From: JAUMWX01 sp023394215
GTDB taxonomy: Bacteria; Bacillota; Clostridia; Tissierellales; Peptoniphilaceae
Reading direction: 5' to 3' (one strand)
Length of the DNA stretch: 64,000 nt
NCBI GenBank assembly: GCA_050313995.1
Contig: JBNPMM010000003.1
Shown: one piece after another, positions 33,861-42,896 of the stretch
Layout of the letters: every line of letters starts with the position of its first letter
Numbering within the stretch: position 1 is the first letter of the stretch
Position numbers and translations under genes: made by a program
Notes under the pieces: model-generated
The model's database searches: none
Seen by the model: only the letters and a program-made list of their open reading frames with translations
Told to the model about the DNA's origin: nothing

Positions 33861-36800
33861 TTATTTTTTTATAGCAAAAGTTTTAGATATATAGGCTACC
33901 ACCTTCCCTTTAGCATAGTCTGTCGGACTGTCGAATTTAATCATTAACCAGTCATCATCATAATCCACACATTCAACAACTTGACCTTCATAAAGATATC
34001 CGTAAACATCACTTTCAGGATTAGGGTCTTTTCTTACCTTTAAAGTTCCGGCTGTTATTGTGTATGATAAAGCTTGACTATTTTCATCACTTTCTTTTGT
34101 TTCCTGGGACTCTACATCTATTGAAGGTTTATTTTCTTCAAGTAATGATTTATCCGGCACTTCTAAAATTTCCTTTCCTTCTGCAGAAGTATTATTTTCC
34201 GGAACCGCCTTATCGTTGTAATCAGATAACTCAACCCCTGTTTCATCATGGTAGTATTTCCAAACTCCATCTATATACTGTTTACCGAAAGCCTGTGTTC
34301 CGGAACCTACTCTAAAGTAATACCAGTTGCCATCTATATACTGTCTTCCCTCAACCATACTTCCCGATGCTATTCTAAAATAGTATTTTTGATTATTGGC
34401 AGGGTTTGTCCACCAACCTCTACGATACTCTTCCTTAGGACCGGCTTGAGACAAATAGTACCTTATTTGATCGCTTTTTGTATCTTTATAGAATTGAGTA
34501 GTACTTACCCCATCAGGATTAAAGTACTTATAATTATATACACCGGTTTTACCTTCCACCGGAAGCCATACCCACTCACTCTTTGCAAGACTTCCATCAG
34601 CTTTAGCATACTTCCATTTTCCGCCTTCCTCTATCCACTTATTAGTGATGGCTTCTTGGTTGTTTGATAACAAACTCATAAACTCTTTTGCCATGTAGCC
34701 TGTTTTTGAACCCTTTGCATAGTCTTCCAAGCTGTCATACTTCATTTTTATCCAACCACCCTCAACTTCAACACCTTCTATCTTCGTTCCTTCATCCAAG
34801 GTGCCATAAGGCGTACTTGATTTTGTAGGCTCAGGTCTTACATTCAACGGCCCTGATGCCACTTGATAAAAACTTACTTTTCCTATTTCTTTTGGACCCG
34901 ATCCTCCTGTGTAGTTGCTTACCTCGATGCCTGTTTCATCATGATAATATCTCCAAACACCGTCTATATATTGTTTACCGAAAGCTTGGGTTCCTGAGCC
35001 TATTCTGAAATAGTACCAGTTTTTATTTATATATTGTCTGCCTTCAGCCCTGCTTCCCGATGTTGTTCTAAAATAATACCTTTGTCCGTTTGCAGGATCT
35101 GTCCACCAGCCCTTATAATATTCTTCTTTTGGACCCGCTTGAGACAAGTAATATTTTGCTTGTCCGCTAAACATATCCTTGTAGAATTGATCTATGCTGA
35201 CACCTTCAGCATTAAAATACTTATGATTGTATACACCCGTTTTACCTTCTATCGGAAGCCACAACCATTCGCTCTTCGCAAAGCTGCCATCGGCTTTAGC
35301 ATACTTCCATTTTCCGGTTTCCTCTACCCATTTATTCTTAACGACAGTCGGTTTCTCATTGTAAAGACTCATAAATTCTTTGACAATATAACCCGTCTTT
35401 GAACCCTTAGTATAGTCACCCGGACTGTCATACTTCATTTTTATCCAGCCGCCTTCGACTTCTACACCTTCTATTTTTGTTCCTTCATCCAAAGTGCCGT
35501 AAGGTGTATTTGATTTTATAGGCTCAGGTCTTACATTCAACGGTCCTGAAGCTACTTGGTAGAAGCTTACTTTACCTATTTCTTTAACTTGAGAATCGAA
35601 TTTGTAATCACTTATTTCAACTCCGGTAAGATCGTGATAGTACCTCCAAACTCCAGCTATATATTGCTTTCCGAAAGCTTGGGTTCCGCTACCTGTCCTA
35701 AAATAGTACCAATTTCCATCTATATATTGTCTACCTTCAACCATACTTCCTGATGTTGTTCTAAAATAGTACTTTTGACCATTTGAAGGATCTTTCCACC
35801 ATCCCTTATAATACTCCTTATATGGTCCGGCTTGTGATAGATAAGATTTAGCTTGTCCATTTACAATTTCTTTATAGAACTGATTTATGCTTACACCCGC
35901 AGAATTGAAAAATTTATAATTGTATAGCCCGGTCTTTCCTTCCACAGGCAACCATGCCCATTCACTTTTAGCAAAGGTGTTATCAGACTTCAAACACTTC
36001 CATTGGCCGTTTTCCAACTTCCACTTTCCTTTAGATACTGTAGGCTTTTCGATTGTAGTTGAATTTACTTCTCCCTTGAAATCCATAAATTCTTTAGCCA
36101 TATATCCGATTTTCGAGCCTTTTGAATAATCCGTTAAGCTGTCATACTTCATCTTTATCCAGCCGCCCTCAACTTCTATACCTTGTATCTTTGTACCTGT
36201 ATCCAAGGTTCCATAAGAATTACTTTGAGTGGTATTAGACTGTCTTACATTTAGAGGACCGGATGATACAACGTAATTGCTTAATTTACCAACTTCCTTA
36301 ATACTTGTTGGTACAGCAGGATCTGCCGGCACTGTACTCGGCGGCACATAACCCGCTCCCTGATTAATAAATGTAAGGTCTGAAGCCGGTATATAGCCGA
36401 AGTAAGTATCCCAATCCTTGCCGCTGTAACTTGCATTAGGCAGGTATACCTTGTAATATCCTTTACTTTCCGCACTCTGATCCCTTCTCACGATCAAAAC
36501 CTGATTAATCAAGCCCTTGCTATAACCCTTGATAACAAGAGGTGAGTCTACAGCTCCGTCATAACTTGTCTTAGTCAATACGGGACTTGCTGAAGAATAA
36601 GGTCCGGTCAATATTGTTACATTCTTCCCCGGTTTTAAAACAGCCAACTGATAAGCATTATAATCTACCAATCCGTTAGCCTTATCAGCCCTATATGCAA
36701 GACTTGCAACGGACTGGCCCCAATACGGATCGGAGGCATACTTAACATTAAAGCCCGCTCCCTTATTACCGAAGAAGCTCCCGAAATATCTCCAATCATA

Positions 36801-37940
36801 AACATTGGACAGACTCTTTAAATTTACACCCATATGGTCCCTAACCCCTATCATAGGGCTTGCAAATGTTGAAGCATCTCCTATAGGATTTGAATCCACA
36901 GCATTCCATCCAAAGAGGTTGTACTTATTTAAGGCCAACCATGAAGTTCCCGTAGCAGACTCCAATCTTGCCAAAGAATAAACCAAAAGCCCGTTCATAT
37001 CATATATGCCCTGGTAAGCCGTAAAAGCCTTGCCCAAACCCTTCATAGCTGAAGAATAAGATCCTACCGCATCTAATGTAATTGCATCAAGCTGAGCAGC
37101 TGTAAGTTTAGATTTCGAGCCTACCGGCAAATATTGATAATAATTATAGTAAGGACTTGAATTTGCTCTTTTGGAAAATTCATAATCAGTATAAAAATAA
37201 TTGCCGTCAAAAGAATAATATTCAGTATCAGTTCTCATCCATGACGGAGCCACCCCAACCGCTGAATAATAACTATAGTCTTCATGCCTGAACCAAAGCT
37301 CCTTTATACTTCCGTCATATCCCGCCTTATAGGTCGGAATATTCAAAACCCCTGAAATCCCGTTTCCATATTTCACCGGAATTCCGTTACTTATATATGG
37401 CGTAGGTATTATATCTACTTCGTTTAACTTTATATATCCGTCGGCCCCGCTTAAAAGCACATGCACGTATAAACTTCCGTTTATAGTTACAGTTTCCTTA
37501 TACTGAGCTATTCTTCCGGTATTCACATAAGTAACCGCACCACCATATTTGTCATATACATTTATAACCTTATATGAATTTGTAGTATAGTTATAATTGT
37601 GATCAGGCCAAGTTTGAGCAAACCCGTAGTTCGCAGCTACTATTTTCAACGGTGACGGATTCGATTTATGCCTAACTACATAATAAGCCCCGTTACCTTG
37701 AGCCTTCATCGCCCTAATAGCAGAGTTGACATCGCTATACTGCAAGCTGTTTCCATTGCTGTCCGTAACCGGTGTATATACCACATCTCCGCCACTTGCC
37801 CTTGCTCTCTCAACAACATATTTGCCGCTTGCTAAATTATCAACCGCTTTTACACTTTCAATCGGCAAAAATCCCACTGTCAATGTAAAGACAAAAAGAC
37901 AGGAAAATATTTTTTTTGCTTGTAACTTAAAATCTATCAT
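33861..37940 (-). CDS. modular cell-wall glucosaminidase (autolysin) with SH3 and wall-binding repeats
   Basis: A 1359-residue secreted enzyme. Signal peptide (to about residue 32), an N-terminal region of unknown fold, then a glucosaminidase domain at about 280-420. Its likely catalytic Glu327 lies in SLARLESATGTSW, followed by NKYNLFGWNAVDS. A non-repeated linker with an SH3-like part (430-545) comes next. Three near-identical repeats of about 235 residues start near 548, 784 and 1018; each is an SH3 domain (SGPLNVRPEP, EVEGGWIKMKYDS) plus a Trp/Tyr-rich wall-binding module (YYKGWW, RQYIDGNWYYFRTGSGTQAF). A last SH3 domain ends the protein. It would cleave the glycan strands of peptidoglycan. 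Upstream are WalR-like boxes. Confidence 0.9.
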   Translation of the reverse strand: MIDFKLQAKKIFSCLFVFTLTVGFLPIESVKAVDNLASGKYVVERARASGGDVVYTPVTDSNGNSLQYSDVNSAIRAMKAQGNGAYYVVRHKSNPSPLKIVAANYGFAQTWPDHNYNYTTNSYKVINVYDKYGGAVTYVNTGRIAQYKETVTINGSLYVHVLLSGADGYIKLNEVDIIPTPYISNGIPVKYGNGISGVLNIPTYKAGYDGSIKELWFRHEDYSYYSAVGVAPSWMRTDTEYYSFDGNYFYTDYEFSKRANSSPYYNYYQYLPVGSKSKLTAAQLDAITLDAVGSYSSAMKGLGKAFTAYQGIYDMNGLLVYSLARLESATGTSWLALNKYNLFGWNAVDSNPIGDASTFASPMIGVRDHMGVNLKSLSNVYDWRYFGSFFGNKGAGFNVKYASDPYWGQSVASLAYRADKANGLVDYNAYQLAVLKPGKNVTILTGPYSSASPVLTKTSYDGAVDSPLVIKGYSKGLINQVLIVRRDQSAESKGYYKVYLPNASYSGKDWDTYFGYIPASDLTFINQGAGYVPPSTVPADPAVPTSIKEVGKLSNYVVSSGPLNVRQSNTTQSNSYGTLDTGTKIQGIEVEGGWIKMKYDSLTDYSKGSKIGYMAKEFMDFKGEVNSTTIEKPTVSKGKWKLENGQWKCLKSDNTFAKSEWAWLPVEGKTGLYNYKFFNSAGVSINQFYKEIVNGQAKSYLSQAGPYKEYYKGWWKDPSNGQKYYFRTTSGSMVEGRQYIDGNWYYFRTGSGTQAFGKQYIAGVWRYYHDLTGVEISDYKFDSQVKEIGKVSFYQVASGPLNVRPEPIKSNTPYGTLDEGTKIEGVEVEGGWIKMKYDSPGDYTKGSKTGYIVKEFMSLYNEKPTVVKNKWVEETGKWKYAKADGSFAKSEWLWLPIEGKTGVYNHKYFNAEGVSIDQFYKDMFSGQAKYYLSQAGPKEEYYKGWWTDPANGQRYYFRTTSGSRAEGRQYINKNWYYFRIGSGTQAFGKQYIDGVWRYYHDETGIEVSNYTGGSGPKEIGKVSFYQVASGPLNVRPEPTKSSTPYGTLDEGTKIEGVEVEGGWIKMKYDSLEDYAKGSKTGYMAKEFMSLLSNNQEAITNKWIEEGGKWKYAKADGSLAKSEWVWLPVEGKTGVYNYKYFNPDGVSTTQFYKDTKSDQIRYYLSQAGPKEEYRRGWWTNPANNQKYYFRIASGSMVEGRQYIDGNWYYFRVGSGTQAFGKQYIDGVWKYYHDETGVELSDYNDKAVPENNTSAEGKEILEVPDKSLLEENKPSIDVESQETKESDENSQALSYTITAGTLKVRKDPNPESDVYGYLYEGQVVECVDYDDDWLMIKFDSPTDYAKGKVVAYISKTFAIKK
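34211..36299 (-). repeat. three in-gene repeats of about 700 bp in the autolysin
   Basis: Tandem units starting near 36299, 35590 and 34890 (reading leftwards) encode SH3 plus wall-binding modules. Units 2 and 3 are the most alike, sharing long identical peptide segments such as GKVSFYQVASGPLNVRPEP. They are candidates for recombination and copy-number change. Confidence 0.85.
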
Positions 37941-37971
37941 AGGTTTCTCCTTACTATCTTTATATTAACTA

Positions 37972-38023
37972 ATTATATCATTATATAATCTTTTTTGTCA
38001 TAAATTTGTAACGTTTTTGTTAT
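37972..38023 (-). promoter_or_regulatory. autolysin promoter with WalR-like phased repeats
   Basis: The minus strand carries ATGACA (37996-38001), an 18-base spacer and the extended -10 TGATATAAT (37972-37980). On the plus strand TGTCAT, TGTAAC and TGTTAT start at 37996, 38007 and 38018, exactly 11 bp apart. The last two fit the WalR consensus TGTWAH-N5-TGTWAH. WalR is the usual regulator of autolysins in Firmicutes; its gene is not in the window. The repeats face opposite to the gene and the first covers the -35. Confidence 0.6.
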
Positions 38024-38074
38024 CGTTTATAACTTTATTAAAAGAATTTAAAACTCCCCCCAAACGCCAACTAT

Positions 38075-38098
38075 TAAAAAAGAGTGCCGTAAGCACCC
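38075..38098 (-). terminator. ricT terminator
   Basis: GGGTGC and GCACTC pair (one G-U) around a four-base loop, followed by six T on the minus strand. Confidence 0.75.
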
Positions 38099-38107
38099 TT
38101 TAACAGC

Positions 38108-38974
38108 CTATAAATCCTGACTTCGTCCTTTTATTTTTCTATGACAGCAAGAGCCGTTACAAACCCTGTTCATGCCCTTTATAGCATCATAGCTGAATTC
38201 TTCCAAGCCTTCTTCACCGTCATTATTTATCTTGACCTTTATCTTTTTCTCTAAAATCTTTTGCTCCACAACTTGTCCGATGCCCGAAGGTGTATTAACC
38301 TGACTTCCTATGGCCGGCAACTCCTTGGCATGGTCAAGATAGGTATCCTCTTCATATTTCAAACAACACATAAGCCTTCCGCACACACCTGAAATCTTAG
38401 TCGGATTTAAAGAAAGGCCTTGATCTTTAGCCATTTTTATAGAAACTGGCTGAAAATCGGTAAGATGCCTTGAGCAGCAAGTTTTCTGCCCACACTGTCC
38501 AATTCCATTTAGAAGCTTGGCTTGATCTCTTACCCCTACCTGTCTCAACTCTATACGAGTCCTGAAAATTTGAGCTAAATCCTTAACCAACTCCCTGAAA
38601 TCCACCCTTCCTTCAGAAATAAAGTAAAAAATCAACTTTTGCCCGTCGAAAGTATATTCGGAATCTACCAATTTCATATCAAGATTATGATCCTTTATCT
38701 TGATATTACATATATCAATCGCATCCTTTGCCCTATCCTTGTTATCAAGCTGTATCTTCTTATCCAATTCGTCAGCAACCCTTATAATAGGTTTCAAACT
38801 TGAAGCCAACTTATCTTCTTCTATGAATCTATTTTCAATAACTATGGTTCCGTATTCTACTCCTCTGACTGTCTCCACTATAACATCAGTGTTGAGAGCA
38901 AGCTTCATTTTTTGCGGATCAAAGTAATATATTTTGGTGGCAGGCCTAAACCTTACACCTACAACTTCTATCAT
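38108..38974 (-). CDS. ricT: PSP1-domain protein RicT (YaaT)
   Basis: A 288-residue cytosolic protein of the RicT/YaaT family. In Bacillus RicT joins RicA and RicF in an Fe-S-containing complex that promotes RNase Y-dependent mRNA processing. The PSP1 core has LNGIGQCGQKTCCSRHL and SGVCGRLMCCLKYE, Cys-rich stretches typical of the family; a further CNGSCCHRK lies near the C-terminus. It follows holB directly with no gap, the same order as in Bacillus. The terminator after it ends the tmk operon. Confidence 0.92.
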   Translation of the reverse strand: MIEVVGVRFRPATKIYYFDPQKMKLALNTDVIVETVRGVEYGTIVIENRFIEEDKLASSLKPIIRVADELDKKIQLDNKDRAKDAIDICNIKIKDHNLDMKLVDSEYTFDGQKLIFYFISEGRVDFRELVKDLAQIFRTRIELRQVGVRDQAKLLNGIGQCGQKTCCSRHLTDFQPVSIKMAKDQGLSLNPTKISGVCGRLMCCLKYEEDTYLDHAKELPAIGSQVNTPSGIGQVVEQKILEKKIKVKINNDGEEGLEEFSYDAIKGMNRVCNGSCCHRKIKGRSQDL

Positions 38975-39754
38975 CTATTCCTCCATCAAGATAAACATCA
39001 ATCTCTCCCAAGCAATTTGAAAGTTGATATTTACCGACAATAATTCATTCACTTTTTCTATTTCAAAAACAAGCTTTTCAAGCCTGTCCCTTTTCAAATT
39101 TTCAAGTCTTTTCAACTTTGACTCGTATCTTGTATCAAATTTGCAAACTGCATAATTTCTACAAGTCATATAAAAAATAAGATCCTTAACTATATTCTCA
39201 AGCTTACTTAAGCTACCCTTTTTATCTTCCGCAAGTTTATTTATAAAATCTCTATTTTTTCTTATGCTATAATATCTTTTGTCTGCAATATCAAACAAAA
39301 GAGTAAAAATTTCATCTGCCGATGTATCTTCTTCCTTCCGTTTTGCAAGACTTACAACCTGTGCTCTGGATATAATAGTATCTCTGAGTTTATATCTGTT
39401 ATCGGTAGTAAAAATAACTATCACATAGTCATTTAAGTCTTCCAGAGTTTTAAGCATTGCATTCTGACCCTCATTTCGCATAAAATGAGCTTCTTCTATA
39501 ACCACTATCCTTTTACTTATACCGACCGGTCTCTCATAAACTTTCTTATTTACCTGCCTTATTTCACTAAGGGCTATATTGTTCTTTTCGGGCCTAACAA
39601 GATCTATCAGACTGTATATATCCTTATCCGACTTTAAAATCCTCCTGCAAAACTCCTCATATTGTTTCTTCGTATCTTCATAATTCCCTTCAAATACATA
39701 GACCTGAGAAAGACTTGCTCCCGCTATCTGTTTTTCTAAAATAGGATTTAACAT
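38975..39754 (-). CDS. holB: DNA polymerase III delta' subunit (HolB)
   Basis: A clamp-loader subunit of 259 residues, shorter than the usual 300-330. The segment VVIEEAHFMRNEGQNAMLKT matches the AAA+ core of delta', and IVIFTTDNRYKLRDTIISRAQVV contains the SRxQ sensor motif. There is no Walker A, which is normal for delta'. The C-terminal collar domain is reduced. Its start overlaps the darA stop by one base (TAATG). Identification rests on these motifs and on synteny (tmk-darA-holB-ricT). Confidence 0.85.
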   Translation of the reverse strand: MLNPILEKQIAGASLSQVYVFEGNYEDTKKQYEEFCRRILKSDKDIYSLIDLVRPEKNNIALSEIRQVNKKVYERPVGISKRIVVIEEAHFMRNEGQNAMLKTLEDLNDYVIVIFTTDNRYKLRDTIISRAQVVSLAKRKEEDTSADEIFTLLFDIADKRYYSIRKNRDFINKLAEDKKGSLSKLENIVKDLIFYMTCRNYAVCKFDTRYESKLKRLENLKRDRLEKLVFEIEKVNELLSVNINFQIAWERLMFILMEE

Positions 39755-40080
39755 TACAACTTTATAAACTTCTCAACATCCAATAAAAATACTGTAGCTC
39801 CGCCAACCTCTATTTCCACTGGAAAAGTTTGAAACATAGCACTTTGTATATTTGGGTTTACTATAGCTGTTGTCGTCTTTCTCTTCTTACAATTCCTATT
39901 TATGACTTCAAGACACTCATCAACCCTATCATCCTCAACACCCATAAAAATTGTTGTGTTTCCGACTCTCAAAAAACCGCCGGAAGATGAAAGTTTGGTA
40001 ACGCTAAAACCCTTATCTATTAAATCTTCCATTAATATATTTACGTCATTGTCCTGTACTACCGCTAATAAAAGTTTCAT
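39754..40080 (-). CDS. darA: cyclic-di-AMP receptor DarA (PII-like)
   Basis: A 108-residue PII-like protein (formerly YaaQ/PstA) that binds c-di-AMP as a trimer. It shows the family pattern MKLLLAVVQDNDVNILMEDL, VTKLSSSGGFLRVGNTTIF and GVEDDRVDECLEVI, with the TLxSSGGFLRxGN-like loop that contacts the nucleotide. The downstream target of DarA is unknown in general. It lies one base after tmk and overlaps holB, conserved across Firmicutes. Confidence 0.93.
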   Translation of the reverse strand: MKLLLAVVQDNDVNILMEDLIDKGFSVTKLSSSGGFLRVGNTTIFMGVEDDRVDECLEVINRNCKKRKTTTAIVNPNIQSAMFQTFPVEIEVGGATVFLLDVEKFIKL

Positions 40081-40081
40081 A

Positions 40082-40702
40082 TCATACCCCCAATATATCT
40101 CTTAATTTTTCTATAGTTTCAGCAGCAACCTCTTGAACAGATCTGGAAGCATCTATGATAACAACCCCATCATCCTTAGCTACAAGTTCCTTGTAGCCCC
40201 TATAAACCCTCTCATGATAGTCATTTGCCTCTCTCTCCATCCTGTCAGCTTCAACTTGACCCTTCTTTCTCTCCAAAACCTTTATAGGATCCACATCCAA
40301 AAAGAATGTGGCATCCGGTTTAAGAAAATCGGTTGCAAAATTGTTTATGCTCACAATGCTGTCGACATCCAACCCTCTTGCATAAGCCTGATAGGCGATT
40401 GAACTCATAACATACCTGTCCGATATAACTAAGAGCCCTTCATTCAAAGCAGGTATCAATTTTTCCTCTACACTTTGAGCCCTGGCCGCAGCAAACAAAA
40501 GAGCCTCCGTTCTGGGATGCATTTCCCCGTTCTCCTTACCAAGCAAAATCTCCCTTACAGCCTCTCCTATTTTAGTGCCACCCGGCTCTCTTGTTAATAT
40601 ATATTTAATTCCCAAATCATCTAAGAATTTTTTTACTTCATTAAGTATGGTAGTTTTTCCGGATCCATCGGACCCTTCAAACACAATAAATTTCCCCGGC
40701 AT
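40082..40702 (-). CDS. tmk: thymidylate kinase
   Basis: Phosphorylates dTMP to dTDP for DNA synthesis. The 206-residue protein has the P-loop FEGSDGSGKTT, the DRx motif ISDRYVMSSIAYQ and the LID region after FLDVDP, including RKKGQVEADRMEREA. Normal length. It heads the tmk-darA-holB-ricT unit and diverges from the branching-enzyme gene. Confidence 0.96.
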   Translation of the reverse strand: MPGKFIVFEGSDGSGKTTILNEVKKFLDDLGIKYILTREPGGTKIGEAVREILLGKENGEMHPRTEALLFAAARAQSVEEKLIPALNEGLLVISDRYVMSSIAYQAYARGLDVDSIVSINNFATDFLKPDATFFLDVDPIKVLERKKGQVEADRMEREANDYHERVYRGYKELVAKDDGVVIIDASRSVQEVAAETIEKLRDILGV

Positions 40703-40810
40703 AAGCCCTCCCTTTTTATTATATTATATATCGAATTTGCCTTTTTTTCCACTTGAAAACCCTTTTAGTTGTCATAAATATCAAGTATAATTATAAAGGG
40801 GTGAAAATTT

Positions 40811-42832
40811 ATGGCAAATAAGAGTATTAACTACAAAATTTTTGATAGGGATCCTATTTTAGAACATTTCAAGTCAGATGTTCTCCTTAGGATAAACGAC
40901 TACAAAGAAAAAAAGAAGGATTTGCTTAAGGGTGCAAAAAAACTTTCTCAAATAGCAAATATGCACGAATACTACGGTTTCCATAAAATCAAGGACGCTT
41001 GGATTTATAGAGAATGGGCACCTGCTGCAGATGCCGTATATCTTACCGGGGAATTCAACGATTGGAATCCGACATCTCACAGTCTGACAAGGATAGATGA
41101 AAATACTTGGGAAATAAAAATCAAAGGTATAAAGAGTCTCTCAAATAACTCAAGAGTAAAAGTTATCATAGAAAAAAACAATGAAAGATACTACCACATT
41201 CCTCTTTTTATAAATAAGGTTGAACAGGAAATAAAGGAAGACGGCAGCTTGGATTTCTATGGCATAATTGATAACTCAAGAAAATATAATTGGAAGCATG
41301 ATGATTTTAAAATTAAAAAGGACTTCAAACCCCTTATATATGAAACTCACATAGGTATAGCTCAAGAAAAAGAGTCCATAGGAAGCTTTAAAGAATTTAC
41401 CAAAAATATCCTGCCGAGAATTAAGGATAACGGCTACAATGCCATACAGATAATGGCACTTGCCTCACATGTGTATTACGGATCCTTTGGATATCATGTT
41501 ACAAACTTCTTCAGTACCGCTCATTGGTTTGGAGACAGAAAAGACTTAAAAGAGCTTATAGATACAGCCCATAAGATGGGCATAGCCGTTTTTATGGATA
41601 TAGTGCACAGCCATGCCGCTAAAAATGTACATGAGGGTATAAACCTTTTTGACACCACAAACGAAATGTTTTTCTACGAGGGAGACAGGGGAAATCATCA
41701 ACTTTGGGATTCAAAGCTGTTTAACTACGGAAAAAATGATGTAATAAAATTTTTACTTTCAAACCTTAAATACTTCATTGACGAGTACCATATAGACGGT
41801 TTCAGATTTGACGGAGTCACATCCATGATCTATCAAAACCACGGTATAGGCACGGCATTTGTATCATATGACAACTATTTTTCAATGAATACAAATATAG
41901 AAGCCCTTACTTATCTCACACTTGCAAATGATTTGATTAAAGAAATCAAAAAGGCCTCCGTTACCATAGCCGAAGATGTCAGCGGTATGCCGGGACTATG
42001 CCTTCCTATAAATGAAGGCGGCGTGGGCTTCGACTACAGATTCAGCATGGGAGTACCCGATTTTTGGGTAAGAACCCTTAAAAGAAACGATCATAACTGG
42101 GATTTAAACTGGATGTGGTATGAACTTACTACAAAAAGAAATCAAGAAAAAACTATCACCTATACCGAAAGCCATGACCAGGCTCTTGTGGGAGATAAAA
42201 CCTTGATGTTCAGGCTTACGGATGCTGAAATATATTGGCATATGCACAAAGATGATAAAAATATAGTTATAGATAGGGCCATCGCCCTTCATAAGCTTAT
42301 AAGGTTTGCCACCATATCAACCGGAGCCGACGGCTACCTAAACTTTATGGGCAACGAATTCGGGCATCCGGAATGGATAGATTTTCCTTCAGAAAGAAAC
42401 GGCTGGTCTTATAAGTATGCTAAAAGACAATGGCATCTGGTAGATGACAAGGATCTAAAATATAGGTACCTTAATAACTTCGATAAGGAAATGATCGCTT
42501 TTTCTAAAGCTAAAAGTCTGCTTGACGGACAGACCCCTCAACTTATCATGATCCATAATGATATGAAACTGTTAATGTTTAGGAAAAATGACCTTTACTT
42601 CCTTTTTAACTTCCATCCTACAAACAGCTACGAAGGACTTTCAGTTCCCATAGTTGAAGGAGAAGAATTTAAAGTTGTCTTTGATACGGATATCGGAGAA
42701 TTTGGAGGTTTTAACAGAATTTCCAGAAGCTATGTATACCATTCAAAAACCCTATATGGCACCGACTATGAAAAGGGTATACAAATATATCTTCCAAGCA
42801 GAACAGCTCTGGTTTTAAAGAAAATAAAATAA
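40811..42832 (+). CDS. glgB: glycogen/starch branching enzyme (GH13 with CBM48)
   Basis: A 673-residue cytosolic enzyme that makes alpha-1,6 branches in glucan. An N-terminal CBM48 (YIYREWAPAADAVYLTGEFN without the exact spacing) is followed by the GH13 barrel. Region I is MDIVHSHAAKN, region II DGFRFDGVTSM with the nucleophile Asp, region III ITIAEDVSGMPG with the acid Glu, and region IV YTESHDQAL. The DGFRFDGVTSMIY pattern is that of the eukaryotic-type branching enzymes (GH13_8), also found in some bacteria. No other glycogen gene is close. GGGGTG precedes the ATG; a TATAAT (40786-40791) with weak -35 lies upstream. Confidence 0.92.
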   Translation: MANKSINYKIFDRDPILEHFKSDVLLRINDYKEKKKDLLKGAKKLSQIANMHEYYGFHKIKDAWIYREWAPAADAVYLTGEFNDWNPTSHSLTRIDENTWEIKIKGIKSLSNNSRVKVIIEKNNERYYHIPLFINKVEQEIKEDGSLDFYGIIDNSRKYNWKHDDFKIKKDFKPLIYETHIGIAQEKESIGSFKEFTKNILPRIKDNGYNAIQIMALASHVYYGSFGYHVTNFFSTAHWFGDRKDLKELIDTAHKMGIAVFMDIVHSHAAKNVHEGINLFDTTNEMFFYEGDRGNHQLWDSKLFNYGKNDVIKFLLSNLKYFIDEYHIDGFRFDGVTSMIYQNHGIGTAFVSYDNYFSMNTNIEALTYLTLANDLIKEIKKASVTIAEDVSGMPGLCLPINEGGVGFDYRFSMGVPDFWVRTLKRNDHNWDLNWMWYELTTKRNQEKTITYTESHDQALVGDKTLMFRLTDAEIYWHMHKDDKNIVIDRAIALHKLIRFATISTGADGYLNFMGNEFGHPEWIDFPSERNGWSYKYAKRQWHLVDDKDLKYRYLNNFDKEMIAFSKAKSLLDGQTPQLIMIHNDMKLLMFRKNDLYFLFNFHPTNSYEGLSVPIVEGEEFKVVFDTDIGEFGGFNRISRSYVYHSKTLYGTDYEKGIQIYLPSRTALVLKKIK

Positions 42833-42838
42833 AAAAAT

Positions 42839-42885
42839 AAAGCCATAAATAAGTTACTTTCAGAATTAACTCATTTATGGCTTTT
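42839..42885. terminator. bidirectional terminator
   Basis: An 18-base arm pair, AAAGCCATAAATAAGTTA against TAACTCATTTATGGCTTT, with one mismatch, lies between the convergent glgB and htpG genes. Confidence 0.85.
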
Positions 42886-42896
42886 AATATTTAAAA

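Noticed and set aside
36281..36475. A 64-codon minus-strand frame inside the autolysin
   Set aside because: It is another frame of the autolysin coding strand, without its own ribosome-binding site.
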